A stretch of 64,000 nt of DNA from Lingula anatina (taxonomy: Eukaryota > Brachiopoda > Lingulata > Lingulida > Lingulidae), in contig NW_019775985.1 of assembly GCF_001039355.2 (NCBI RefSeq), forward strand, positions 1 to 64,000. The letters run 5' to 3'. Each line of letters begins with the position of its first letter. Position 1 is the first letter of the stretch. Of the stretch, positions 51,820-64,000 are shown in pieces. The notes beneath the pieces are model-generated. The model made no database searches and was not told where the DNA came from. It worked only from the letters and a program-made list of their open reading frames with translations. The position numbers and the translations under genes were made by a program.

Positions 51820-54800
51820 ATGGGAAGGCTAGGAAAACTACAAAAGAGCAAGAAACACAAGAAGATTAAAGCAATTGATCCATTTTATGTTGGAAAGAGG
51901 GGGAAAGACAGGTATACAGAATTTGAAAGGTGCATCATGGATTTAATGGCTGCAAAATGCAAATTGTCGATTTCAGAGATAGAGATTTTCAGTGCTTTTA
52001 TGATATCTAAGCTTATATGCATAATGTTTTTTTTTATTAAATATATACAAACACAATACAGCACATTAACGGGCGATCGCCGGGAATTGACGGATATACT
52101 ACCGAGTTCTATAAGTTTTTTGGGAGGAACTAAAGGTTTTATATAGTGCGTTCCTTTAATTACTCATACAGTAAACAACGCATGTCTACAAGTCAAAGAC
52201 AAGGCATGATTACTTGTTTACCTAAACCTGGAAAGGATAAAAAACTACTAAAGAACTGGAGGCCAAATTGTCTACTTAATGTTGACTATAAAATCATTTC
52301 GGCCTGCATTGCTAATAGAATGAAACGATATCTCAATAAGTTAATAAGTAGCACACAAACAGGATTCGTAAAAGGGAGATTTATTGGTGAATGCACAAGG
52401 TTGATTCTCGACCTTATTGAAAAAACTGAAAACATTCAAATACCCGGTCTCCTCCTCCTACTAGACTATGAAAAAGCTTTTGATACTTTGAAATGGAATT
52501 TCATACATGCCACTTTAGTATTTTACAATTTCGGCCCAACAATAATAAATTGGGTTAAAACTCTATACTCTGAAATTTCGTCGTCAATTCAAAATAATGG
52601 ACATCTTTCTGATTTCTTTATTTTTTCTCAGCTGTGCGAGTTTTGTAATATTGCCAAAGAGACAATATATCATGTATTTTGGGAATGTCCATACGTACAA
52701 AATATCTGGACTTGCCTTATTAATGCTATAAGGGAAAGTATGAAGATGAATATAGAGAGGCATCCCAAAGTGTTCTTATTTGGTCTTGTACAACAATTCA
52801 AGATGGAAGGCATGTATTTACTTACATTGATAACTAAGAAATACATAAGCATATGTAGGTCCAGATCCGACCCCCCCACTTGGGTAGGGTTAATACAATA
52901 TGTCAGATGCTATGGAAATATAACCAGGTTCTCATTATACATGTATCCTCAAGCGAAACGAACTAACATACAACAGATTTGGCTAAATATTGATAAGATA
53001 TTAGCGGAATAACAAAACAAAACTGTTTATAATATGTATTTTTATTTCTTGCTCAAAATAAGATCAGTATTTCAGTGACTGAGCATCTGTATTATAAGTA
53101 TTTGTGTGCACTACAGTGTGCGTGCGCCTTCGGATGTGTGAGGCTGTATGAGAAAAAATGTGTGTACGAATGTGCATATACACTATATTACATTAAGACA
53201 CACAATCTATTATATCTCTAGTTCTTATAGTGGTGCACAGTATCACCTTGCTTCGTTGACGTATTGTTCAGTTTATAATGTACTCTGTAATGTACTGAAG
53301 AATTTTGTATATTGTATTATACGTTCTACAATATTAAAATAATAGTTCAGTGACTGTGCACCCATAAAAGTGTATATATTGTATTAAGTTAAAACTGTAC
53401 TGATGTAGTGTATTGTTTTGTATTTGTACTGAAATGTGCTTTCTGATTCTGTGATGTATTGCATGTTCTCGTATATATGCATAATGTTTTGCCTATCATA
53501 ATCCAAAAGCCTAAGATATTACTTGGAAAATCACCTTACACCAACTTCTACAATCCAAGATCCCCATTTGTATAATTGCCTCTAATTAAAAATGACTAAT
53601 AAACATGCAATTGTTTTATCATTTTAGTAAAATATCACAAAAGATATCATATAGTTTGCACACTGCAGCTAAAAGTTCATTTTACATTTAGTGAGTATTG
53701 ATACTATCATTATTATACACTTTGACTGAGTTTAATTTGTTTCCAACAAGGGAGGTGAAACCTGTAAATTCCAAACCTGTCAACTTTGAAGAACAAGAAA
53801 TGCCAAGGAAGGTTGTTGAATTAATGGAGTTTAAGCTGCTACCAGTGAACAGAAAGAAAAGTAAGAACATGACCACTCTTTCAACCATCCTCTTGACTTG
53901 CATGCACATACCCACACATGAAAAGTCAATAAGGGCAGTGCAATAAAATAACTAAGCATAAGAAAGTAGTCAGTTATTCAACCATAGCCAACACCATCAC
54001 TTAGGAGCAGCTTGTTCACTCTGTGGTGCTCAGGATTTCACTAGAATTCTTAAACAATTGTTTCTTTTCATGATCAAGAGAAAAAAAGGGCAGGGATACA
54101 AGAGCCAATGATGGAAAAGGGAATGACAAAGCCATTGCCAGCTGTTCCAAAATTTAAACAGAGAAAAGGCGAGAGCGAACATGCATTCTTTAATAGAATG
54201 GATAGAGAAACCCAAGAAGTCATCGCAAAAGCACAATTTGAAGACAAATATAAAGTAACTTGTTATTTTTTGTATGCATTACAAGCACCAGCAATGCAAT
54301 CAAGCTAATTAGGTTTTAAAATAATTGAGATCAAAGTAAAAATAGATGGAAGAGTAAAATATTACATTTCTGGTGTTTAAGTCATTATTTATGTGCTAGT
54401 GTATATATGCACACAGGTAATTATTCACTTCCACTACATATTGGTGATGACTTTATAAAGTTTTGAAAAACAAATAAACATTATTCTTTGTGAAAATAAT
54501 TTTGAAAAAACCAAAAACGACAGCATAATTTAACATTGTAAGATGCCGTTTACCTTTAGATATGTTTCTGCAATCTTTCAAATGCTTGCATATTTAGAAT
54601 TGCACATGGATTTGTATATCCCCCACTGTGTATGATTTAATCTTCAGGTGGATCTTAATGCCATTGAAAAAGGAGAAGTTAAAGTCAAGAAGAAAAAGAA
54701 AAAAATAAGTGAAAGAAAAAGGGAGTGAGTACAAAAATTTCTTTTGAAACCAAAAATTAATTTCAGATTCAATTTAGAGTAAATTTTATTGTAAAGGGAT

Positions 54801-56237
54801 AACAACCTTTTTTAGAAATTTATGAATCGAATTTTTACAAATTTTGACTTTTCAAAGTGAGTCATGAAGTCACATTTTTTAATTTTATATTATTTGTTTT
54901 TTTATCAATTTTTCCTATTTTAATCAATTTTTTACTGGCCTTTTTTATTCCTTATTCAAGTTGCACTGTAAAGTCTACAGACAAAATTTGGATTTTAGGC
55001 TTAAAACAACAACAACAATAATAATAATAATAGTAATGTTATTATTACTATTATTATGCTAACTTTGTGGAAAATTTTACACAAATTCTTGTTCAGGAGG
55101 CAGAAGGAAAGAAAAGTCAAACAGAAAATACAGAAGACAAATAAAGTTGAAAAAAAGGCAACAGGCTTTGAAAAACTGGAGGGTAAGAGTATTGCATAAA
55201 ACATGAGTTTATCTAATTTAAATGTGTTACATGAGATGTTTACTTTTGATCTTTTGTTTACTTAAATCTTCATAATATTTTGATTTGGATCCAATATTTG
55301 ACCTCTTAATGAGTTTTTATCATGATTATTGTTATCAAATTTTGTAGGTGATCCAATGTTAATTTGAGGATTATATTTGTTTTTATTATAATATTATATA
55401 ATTATTATTATTATTATTATAGTGATTATTATTTTTTTTATTGAATTTAGATAATGTGAAATTTGGCGAAGTAGCCATGGAGCCCCCAACATTGACAGCA
55501 AAACCCAAGCAAGCTTCTGACATTGCCAAGGTTGGTGTTTCTATTATATCCATTTTGTCTCCATGTAAACAATACTAATGAAATACATTTTGTAGGTAAA
55601 GGCAGTTAATATATCTAGAAGCTTGATAATTGGGATTTTTGTGCATAATATATTGATTTTCAGATCTTCGTAAGGCCTGATGTGCTTGGTGCTTAGCGTC
55701 TGAAATAAAATATTAGACAAGTGTTAACCAATACTCTCAATCTCTGGATATATATGTGCATGTATAGGTTTATGTGTGGGGTATGCACAAAGTATATTTT
55801 TGTTTCTATAAATTCTTTGCCACAAAATAAAAAAGAAAATCGTGGTTATGTAGAAATTGTCTTCCTACAACTGAATTCTCAAAAATAATGTCAAAACTAC
55901 AGCATACATACATATTCTGATTGTTTTGCAATTTTTTTTAATGATAGTTTTCTTGATTGATAACATGGAATGCCATGATAACTGGTTGATCGATTCATTT
56001 GGTACAAATTTCTCTTTTCAGCCTGGACGAAAATCCTTACTACTGAAAGAAGTTATTCGGGACAATCAGTCTCACAATATTAATAAGTCTGTGTTTGGAC
56101 CAAAGTCAAGAGAGGTTGGACAAACTGTTAAAAGAAAACATTTATCTTTTGCACAGCAGAGACTCGTAGATGGGGAAAGAGAAAAAGCTATAGAAACATA
56201 CAGGCTAATGAAAGCCAAGAGGCAAAAAGTTTCTTGA
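51820..56237 (+). CDS. CCDC137: Coiled-coil domain-containing protein 137
   Basis: Seven exons, 278 aa: 51820-51911, 53751-53860, 54079-54254, 54648-54724, 55097-55182, 55451-55530, 56022-56237. Phases agree throughout. It is very basic: the N-terminus KLQKSKKHKKIKAIDPF, internal Lys runs (nucleolar-type signals) and a helical end with LSFAQQRLVDGERE and AYRLMK. The segment FKQRKGESEHAFFNRMDRET resembles the conserved core of CCDC137. Length is close to the human protein (~289 aa). CCDC137 is a nuclear/nucleolar, chromosome-periphery protein. The exon 3 acceptor was chosen (AG at 54077-54078) because only it keeps the frame. Intron 1 contains a broken LINE. Divergent neighbour is OXLD1. Confidence 0.88.
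52064..53012 (+). mobile_element. Degenerate L1-type LINE fragment in CCDC137 intron 1
   Basis: Begins with SPGIDGYTTEFYKFF in one frame, then shifts to 52146-53012. That frame shows reverse-transcriptase blocks (GMITCLPKPGKD, LLKNWRP, NVDYKIISACIANRMK, QTGFVKGR, LDYEKAFDTLKW) and then jumps to a zf-RVT-like segment (CEFC...HVFWECPYV). The part in between, including the catalytic Y/F-x-D-D block, is deleted. 5'-truncated, frameshifted and internally deleted: a non-functional non-LTR retrotransposon in the same orientation as the host gene. Confidence 0.9.
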
Positions 56238-57521
56238 CCTTTAGTTTATGTTTGAATTTTATGCATTATATGCGAATAATGAAAAAGGCAGATTGTATTT
56301 TTGTATGTAAATATATCAAACTGAATTGGATACATTTCACGATAAAAAAATCATTGGCAATGTTTCATTATTTGCTTTTATTGTATACTTCTCAAATTGA
56401 TCACATTATGATGTGATTACAAATATCAGTCCACATACAAGTGGTCAAAAAAAATAATAAATGTATGTGAACCATAGCATCCATCATGGAAAAGTAAAAC
56501 CTTTTTTGTCTAATGAATTTTAACAAAGTAACATGCATCACAACATCTAGTACACATACATATAAATAAAAAAATGAGATCACATGATTTCTTCCAATTC
56601 ATCATAATGATGGTAAATGAGGTGAAGATTTCTACTGGTACAAAGGTTTTTTGACAGATATTGACACGATCTAGATGTGTCACACATCTTCATCACAAGG
56701 TGGCACAACTACCACAAACTTGTGCTACGTCTAAATCATTTCGGAATTACCACAGCTACTGTTGCTCATTATGTGTGCAAAATGTATCATTGTCTGACAA
56801 AACCAAAATGGTTTGTCATAAAGAGTTAAATATGTTAGGAGATGTAGGACTGGCCCTCTTTCTGCGATGCTTTATGTTTTCTGTTATTAAATTAGAAAAT
56901 AATTATGTTTGCAACTGAGCTGGCAATATTTACCTTGAAGGTACATGTATTCTCTAAACATGCGCTATGATCTTTTATGAAGGGAAATTTAGCTTTTGAA
57001 AAGAAAGGAATACATCATTCTGCAGGTAATTGAAGCTGCTTTAAGAACAGCAATCAAACCTGAGGTCCACCAAGTCCATAAATATGGTATCTAAAATGGT
57101 GCTCAATCTTAATCATTTATGATCTAAACAGCACATTTCTTCAGCATGTTGCAGACTTACAGAATACAGACATGAGCTTTTTCCATGAAAACGTGGAATT
57201 CTGCATTTTTTAATTCAATTTTCAGTCGGCCCCCGGACCCCCCGCTGGTTAGGTGTTGGGTCCCATGATAAATACTCAGAGGTTTTTTTTTTTTTTTTTG
57301 AAACCTAGGCTCATGTCTGAGAAAATGTAAGGCATTCTTTTTCTCCTAGTAAATATTACTTTGAACTACACATAGTGCAATACCAAAATGCACAGAAAAG
57401 CCAGCGTTCAGTTTTGGTGCATCAATACAATGCTGTCTCATTTCATTGACCATTTATTGCATAGAAACATTGCACTCAAATTACTTGATTTAAATAGAAA
57501 ATAACCTCTGTTTCTTTGATA
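56238..57521. other. CCDC137 3' UTR and convergent intergenic
   Basis: AT-rich with no gene. AATAAA-like words near 56455 and 56565 may end CCDC137 mRNA. On the minus strand an AATAAA complement at 57454-57459, ~65 bp past the stop of the next gene, is a good polyadenylation signal for it. A run of 16 T lies near 57284. Confidence 0.5.
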
Positions 57522-59565
57522 TCACCGGGAACGAAAAGTATACTTGAGATTCCATAATGCTTGCCTTACACGTCCTTCGTAAAATAACCTCACAATTGGA
57601 GCCATTGTGTACTAAAATTAGAAAAATAAAAAAGAAAACATGGTCATTCCTTGTCAGGCTTGAAAAGTACTGTATATTAATTCAATAAAATTTACATTTA
57701 AGTTTATATCTCTAATATTACTTTAATAGCTATTGCTGAGTAAACATTAAGACAATGTTGCAACATTTATTGGAACAATGCAAGCTTATATTATCACATG
57801 AAAACAAAAGTACCTGAAAGTCCTGACCTAAAATATAGTCTACTGATTTTATAATAGCATTTTTATCTTAAGTTTTTAAAAGACAGACACCTGATTCTGC
57901 CTTTCCTGGTACATGTGCCCTGAAATTTGGACTGGTGGTGATGATTTTCCTCCACAGAATGGCATATAAAAAGTTATTGTAACAAGTAATCTCAGGGTGA
58001 AAGTGTGGCTTCATAGTTTCACAATTTTTTTTTCTCTCACCTGAAACAAGTAACTCCTCCTGTTGCTTAGCAGTTTCCACTCCAGCCTTGTCTGATCATC
58101 TTTCTCATATATAAGCAACATTTCTATATGAAGTAGCATCCACGAACCTGAGGTAAAGCTGAAATATTCTGGTGGACTGAAACCAGTGATGACAAGATTG
58201 TACTCTATATCACCTGTGGAAGAGAAAGAATGATGGGAAAATTTCTACTGTTACCAGTGATAACTGCTTTGTAATTTACATCATTTGTAAACTATAAAAA
58301 AGATGTAAATATTCACTACCAACTGTCACTTGCAATTAATGGTGTGCTCACCCCAAGCTGGAAACTGTCCTGTTTCTTTGTACTGTTTTCCAATATCAAG
58401 AGGAGAGGGATCATAGGCTTCTATCTTGCCTACTTCTGGAAACCACTGTAATAGAATGATTACAAATAAGATATTCAACAAAACTGCACATATGCTCGAT
58501 AGCCACAGGCTGTTAAGATAAATATGTAATATACAGATCTTGAAAGTATAAAGTGTCAAAATTTTTATTTTTTATGTGCGATCACAGAAAATGGAAAGCA
58601 ATGTAGATGAATGCTCCTTATGCAGCAGCACAGTATTTTTGTTGTCTCCTGTGTAAAGATGATAAAAAAGAAAGTAATTCATTTCTAAAGAGAGGAAGCT
58701 TTTTTTCTTCCTATGTGGCATGTTAGTGAGTCAATCATGTGATCAAGCCCCAGCTAGAAAATACTGTTAATCTGTTTAGAAATTATCTACTCGTTTATCA
58801 TGTTCACTGTTTTTTCATACTCTAGCTAGAAAAGTGGCTATTATTCATGATATGTAAGAAAAATATGATGGCATGTTTTATTGTAAACACTGTCACAATC
58901 ACGTTGTACTACATGTAGATGATGCTATGTCATTTAAATCTGATTGAGGTAAAAAACATTTACTTCACATCTACTGAACACTGACTGTACAGTAGGTATC
59001 TCGATCAACTATTGGTTGAATGGTGAACAGTGCATTGTTAGTGCTACAGTTCACTTATTATTATATATGCAGACAAATAAATAAAGAAAGAAATAAAAAA
59101 AGAAAAAATCATATTCATATACTTTGCAGCTACCCAGTACATGTACTTTCGTTTGCATGGCAGGTTTGTGTACAGGCCCGTAGCCAGAAGGGGTTCAGGG
59201 GGTTCGGAAGAACCACCCCTTTTGCTGGGAAAAGGTCCACTCTGGGTAAAATTTGATCTAGGTACATGAAGTTTTTATGGGAAAAGGTCCACTTTTTCAG
59301 AAAAAGAACCCCCCTTTTGAAATTGCTGGCTACGGGCTTGGTGTACATGTCACTGACATGTAGATGTTGAAATGAAGAATTCCTTTTGTACCTGACTGTA
59401 CTTATCCATGTTAGATATAAAATTAAAAACTGTTGGTCTTCCTGCCTGCAGTACAACTGCCTTATTGAGCAATTCAATGTCACCATCATGTTCCTTTTGA
59501 TACAGCACTGAGACCAAAATCACCAAGACTGTAACCAAGATGAAATACACCTTCTGGGAAGCCAT
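57522..59565 (-). CDS. Membrane-anchored SRPBCC/START-like small protein
   Basis: Four exons, 59565-59392, 58445-58352, 58213-58041 and 57611-57522, all phases consistent, 176 aa. Residues ~6-22 form one hydrophobic signal-anchor (VYFILVTVLVILVSVLY). The rest resembles the polyketide cyclase/START-like (SRPBCC) fold: AGRPTVFNFISNMDKYSQW, then PSPLDIGKQYKE, a central ITGFSPPEYFSF strand pair, LEWKL, and a C-terminal helix LFYEGRVRQAL. That fold has a deep cavity for lipids or other hydrophobic ligands, so lipid binding or transfer at a membrane is inferred. No close named family is recognised. An acceptor just upstream of the ATG suggests a non-coding 5' exon. Confidence 0.85.
59173..59340. 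mobile_element. 168-bp MITE with hAT-like ends
   Basis: Terminal repeats CAGGCCCGTAGCCAG and CTGGCTACGGGCTTG, with GTGTA on both sides (59168-59172 and 59341-59345) as a 5-bp target duplication. The interior repeats GGGAAAAGGTCCACT twice. It lies in intron 1 of the SRPBCC-like gene. Confidence 0.85.
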
Positions 59566-60151
59566 GTTGACATACCTGTATAAATAGAAATAAAAAAAGG
59601 TTATTTATGACGACTAGGTAAATCGAGCCCGTTTCCGTTCTTTGTTTAGGTTTTGGAGCAAGAATATTAAATTCCTAACTTTGTGACTCGTGCTACACTG
59701 AGCAAATCTGCAGCCAGTGCCTGTAGCCAGTTAATCAGCTCCGAGTATTAGTATTTAGAGGGAAAGATAAAAAAGCATACTTACCAACACTCTGCTAGTT
59801 GTAAAACATTATCTGACAAGATAAAACAAGGTTTTATCTAAAATGTGATAATGTTGTATCGATTTCTTGGATACAAGACGCCACTTTCACTTCCGGTTAC
59901 CAAGACGCTCCAAATTCGAAGAGAACTTGCAAAAAAAAAAAAAAAGATTAATCTACTGCAAATGACACAGCACATTTCAAAAAACGAGCGACGTGGAACT
60001 TAAAGTTACGGTTAACCAGTTGTTTAAAATTCATTAGTCAAGCAAGTTCTTACGTGCTGACATCTATTGGCAGTGCTTAAAATGTGCTGCACTAACTTCA
60101 ATTTTGAGCTAAATCTTGGAAAAAAAAAAGATTCGTATTATTTGTCCAAGG

Positions 60152-60318
60152 CAGGGGCGGATTTAGGGCGTCTTCTGGGTCTTCCGGAAGACGGTCAGAT
60201 TTTCAAGTTTACATTGACGGGTATCTAATTCTTTTTGTCGGAAGACGGTCAAAATGGAGGATGGACCAAGAAAGATAAATTGGAAGACTGTCAGAAAATA
60301 ACCCTGGATCCGCCCCTG
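60152..60318. mobile_element. 167-bp MITE with hAT-like ends
   Basis: Ends CAGGGGCGGATTTAGGG and CCCTGGATCCGCCCCTG, with CAAGG on both sides (60147-60151 and 60319-60323). The interior has repeated GGAAGACGGTCA words. It has no coding capacity. The same 5-bp duplication length as the elements at 27884 and 59173 suggests one transposase group. Confidence 0.85.
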
Positions 60319-61932
60319 CAAGGCTAAACGTTATCCCAGTTCTTTGAAATAATGGGCGATATGATAAACACCAAATGATATTAACAAATAACATAAAAAA
60401 TCCCAACAAGAATTAACGATAGCCATGCCGAATAACTTAATTCAAACGCACGTTACCCCTGTGAAATGGTTTAAGCGCGTAGACACACAATGACTTTTAA
60501 TTTCAAAATTGTCAGTATCCCGATATATCAGAATTTACTCCCTCCTAGAAGTTGGATAAAAAGACTCCTAAAGTCCGTCCACCCAACAGTCCAGTGTTGC
60601 AGAGTGAATTGGCCTATATAAATAAAATGTAATTTCATTTCCCAAAACTGAAATAGTAACATCTGACACGCCATTCAGTATTTGTCACAGGATATAGTCA
60701 CGCTCGGCTATCATCTTGATCGGTTAATGACTCTAAAAACCCACAAAAAGACAGGATAACACATTAGTGAACAAGAATTAGAAAAAATAATAATAAAATC
60801 GATTAAGTATTTTTTTCACGCATTTAATTTTTAAAAATCGCCATAAAACGCCATAAATTCGTACACCTGCTATCCATGCGCATGTGAGATTGGATTCAAA
60901 TACTGGTACAAATAGGTTACGTCGTTTTCTCACCGTCTTGAACAGGTACAGCATTGCACATATTAACAACTGTTTTTTCCGCATATGCGCCTCATTGTGA
61001 CAGCATACTCTCTGGCCACTGGGTGCGCTAGTAGGGGCCCAGCCGGTTACAAATTATTGTACCTCCCATTTTAATTTTATGGACTATGTTAGAAGCCCCT
61101 GAGGGCAATGACAGCATTTGTTTAGTGTTCGCAGCATCAAGAAGGAAGAGCGGTATGCCTATTTGACATGAAAAGATTGTTCAGTTTTATCCCCAGGCCA
61201 GGTTTCTGAAGGATAACAGTCTTTTTTAAAGGCCACTAGGCAGCTGTTTTAAAGATACCCTGTTTTGTAAGTTCCTTACACCTTGAATATTGAGAGATGT
61301 TAACGGATATATCTGACCTTCCAATATTTTGGGTAATTTTTTAACTATAGGCAATTTTGTAAGATCTTTTTTAGTATATTAAAAGACATAGGCTTGGATA
61401 TTACGCTTCTGGGCGCATTCCAATTACTAGTGAACAGTTAATTACCACCAATGTAATGGCAGGGAAAGCAGAAAAGGTCGACGGATTAAAACATGAGCTT
61501 GTAGATCCGATGAATGTGAAAATCAATTAAAATCTCGTTGTGTTATCAAGCAAGGTAATGCATAAGGCCACTTCCATAAAAACTCTATTGCGCCTAAACG
61601 CGCTGTAAAGACTAATTTTATTGGACGTTCTGATAAGCCCATTAACTGTACGGTAGGAGATTTTTTATTTCAATATAAAATGGAATAAAATTTGAATGAA
61701 GGCTAAGGCGTTTCTTTTAAGATATAAATTATCAGTCAGAGAAGTGGGTATAAAACCAAGTTATAGTTCATAAAAATGCCATAAAATATTCTAATTATCT
61801 AATTATCCTGGCTTTTGGCGAACTCTAAATATTTCACCACATAACAGATTAAAAATAAAACCACCAATTTCAGGGAAAGTAAAATTAGCGATGTATTTAT
61901 TATTTTTTTAATTATTTATTTATTTGTTTAAT

Positions 61933-62007
<75 letters not shown>
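61933..62007. repeat. (TA)n(GA)n compound microsatellite
   Basis: TA repeat followed directly by a ~50-bp GA repeat. The reverse-strand frame with Leu-Ser repeats is an artefact of it. Confidence 0.97.
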
Positions 62008-62009
<2 letters not shown>

Positions 62010-64000
62010 TGCAAGTGCTGAACAGTCGATCAGTTCGTGATTGGACGTGAACCAAATGATCCGATGGGGTAATCCAGCGATAGTGAAAATTCGTTTTTAT
62101 CAATATTGCAACCCAAGCCCCGAAAATGTCAGATGTACATGCATCTTCCGGGATTATGCCTTTTGAGCTTTTGTGTCATGATATAGCTATATCAAAGTAT
62201 ATATGCGGGGTACTAGCAGCCGAAATTGTCTTTTTTCCCGTCCTCTCTTTCTCGACACAAATCACTCGTGTTAAATCTATGTGAACACCAAGAGAACACC
62301 GATCAATATATACGAGCGGCAGTTAAACAGTTGGTAATATGCGTTTTTAATTTACCTTCCCGACCCCTAGTTATGTCGTTATGCAGCCAGCGCACTTATA
62401 AGTCAGGCAGGTGTCTAATCTGCAGTGTCAACTTTGCTGAGCTGGAGCATTTGCAACTCTCTTTATGTTAAGACACGACTTACAGGCAATCTTTGCATTT
62501 TCCATTATTCGGCAGTGGTGCGTTTCAAATCATAAAAAAGGGCCGGGGCACGGAATAACTTTAAGCACAAGGTGGGTTACTTGTTCGATATTTTCAAGGA
62601 CTTAAATTTGTCGATTTTAAGCATATATTTGTTTAAAGTCATTATCTCTAATGCGGCAGTGAAGCCATTGTTACGATGGTGTGACATTCCATCGTCATAG
62701 CCACGACCTTGCTCACCAGCCAAAAGAAAGGGACGGGAATGATATAAACCTTGTCTGGACGACGGATAATAATAACAAGAGGTAAAGTATTAAGTTGTAT
62801 ATAGATGCATGTTGCAATGCCAAGATCTACGGCAGATTGCGTGGGAAAATAGCCATATCTTTTTTCCCCATTGCACTGATAGTACCGGGATTGCCTGTAT
62901 ACATCTATGAACATCGCTTGTAAGTTTGAATGGGGCAATAAAGTCCCTTGTATAACGTCTTTATTATCAAGAACTCTCGCTTGAAATATAAAGGAATGTT
63001 TTCGGTCGATAATTTCACTGTAATTTCCTGTCAATGGAAGTCAGCAAAAAAGCCAAACGAAGACTGAAAATGTACAAAAAGACATACATTGATAGATGAA
63101 ATTAATCTTGGTATTTTCAATAAGACACAAATAAAAAAGTTCTAGGAAATTAAATCGGTGCATTTTTCATCATATCTTCAGATAAGCTTAAAGTAGACAA
63201 AGTAGCGTATTTTACACAATGTCACAATATATTCCTGATAACCTCTATATCTAGGAGGGCCAGCAGTCCAAGCTGACAGTCTTCCAGTCAGATCGACAGT
63301 CTTCCAAAGTTAAATCAGTAATCAAAGCACCATTCTCACCAAATAGAAGCGTCTTTAAAGGACACTTTTATCTTGGAGAAGGCCCGGAGGATCGCCCGAA
63401 ATCCTCTCAAATCCCCATCCACCTTAAATCCCTGTAGCATCCATATGTAACTTCCCCTCTAAACCTACAACAACAATTTCCCATCAGAAACAGTCATTCC
63501 TCAATCAACATAATATTGAAAACTCTCCTTCCCTCGAAATAAGAAGACCAAGACTTCGGCAGAATAAATTTACATACCACGCTAATGAAGTAGGGAATTC
63601 AAGTGCGTCAGTTAGCAGTCCAGAACAAGGCGTCTTTTTTTAAATTCTGCTGCCTCATTTTTTGTGGGCCACAGTTGTGAACTTGGTTTTACTTGATTTA
63701 AAGTGTTCAGACATTTTTGTTTGTCAGGCTTAAGGTGGATTCTGTTCGTTAATCAGGTATGATGTTTGCATTAGGTCCGTAGACACTGCATCCTAGGTTT
63801 ACACGGCTCGTGCGCCGTCCTTATCTAAGTGGTTGATGGATATTTAAACAAATCGTAGAATGGTTTTAATAGTGCAATGAATCAGTCAATTAATGAGGTT
63901 TCAACACAAGGCATCGAGAAGCAGGCAAGTTTGTGCACTTGGTACTCAGTCAATAAGACAGAAAGGCAGAAAAAAGTGCCAATCAAGAGCTTTATGAGCT

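Larger units (their letters stand above)
59566..64000. other. Right-end region, no supported gene
   Basis: The start holds the 5' region of the SRPBCC-like gene (GC-richer patch at 59625-59930). Beyond it are one MITE (60152-60318) and a microsatellite (61933-62007). The longest frame (62648-63034, minus, 129 codons) is unrecognised, without splice sites or domains, and is probably chance. Words like GACAGTCTTCC recur at 63270-63310. Confidence 0.4.

Noticed and set aside
61912-62103. Leu-Ser repeat frame
   Set aside because: Translation of the (GA)n microsatellite.
62648-63034. 129-codon minus-strand frame
   Set aside because: No domain, no splice context and alternating hydrophobic noise; a frame of this length occurs by chance in 64 kb.

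Overview
The window is nuclear DNA of an animal, most likely a marine invertebrate. Genes are split by GT-AG introns, the DNA is AT-rich, and there are microsatellites, several transposon types and short assembly gaps. Tektin, NUBP1, OXLD1 and CCDC137 orthologues indicate a bilaterian with motile cilia. The feel of the sequence (frequent TACATGTA-like words, abundant THAP/DDE transposons) suggests a lophotrochozoan such as a mollusc, but I cannot prove the species. No bacterial or viral gene blocks are seen.

Left part (1-21 kb), rich in duplication and transposons. A three-exon minus-strand gene (831-2466) encodes a secreted Ly6/three-finger-like protein with an unusual repeated tail. Two nearly identical intronless class A GPCR genes (6761-7837 and 17675-18652, both minus) lie in a direct segmental duplication, with a decayed third fragment beside the first. 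Between them is the RING/B-box start of a TRIM-like gene (9418), cut by a 3.4-kb THAP/DDE transposon of ISL2EU type (9875-13320). That transposon has a frameshifted transposase and a stub of its second gene. Foldback elements (14.1 kb, 14.9 kb) and two head-to-tail PIF/Harbinger-like elements (19.9-21.1 kb) follow.

Middle part (21-36 kb). A 22-exon plus-strand gene (21378-31208, 5' end not found) encodes a type I membrane protein: seven thrombospondin type 1 repeats, two laminin-G-like domains, one Ig domain, one transmembrane helix and a serine/basic cytoplasmic tail. Every exon junction keeps the reading frame. Two inverted-repeat elements sit in one of its introns. A complete tektin gene (tektin-3-like, 510 aa) follows on the minus strand.

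Right part (37-64 kb), a housekeeping block. It holds NUBP1 (11 exons, 329 aa), two OXLD1-type genes (129 and 160 aa, minus) and CCDC137 (7 exons, 278 aa, plus). CCDC137 starts 158 bp from the second OXLD1 in divergent orientation, an arrangement I recall from human chromosome 17q25. CCDC137 intron 1 carries a broken L1-type LINE. Next is a 4-exon minus-strand gene for a small membrane-anchored SRPBCC/START-like protein (57522-59565). The last 4.4 kb has short MITEs and microsatellites but no convincing gene.

For all multi-exon genes I placed exons by hand from splice sites, phase continuity and family resemblance. No RNA evidence or database search was available.
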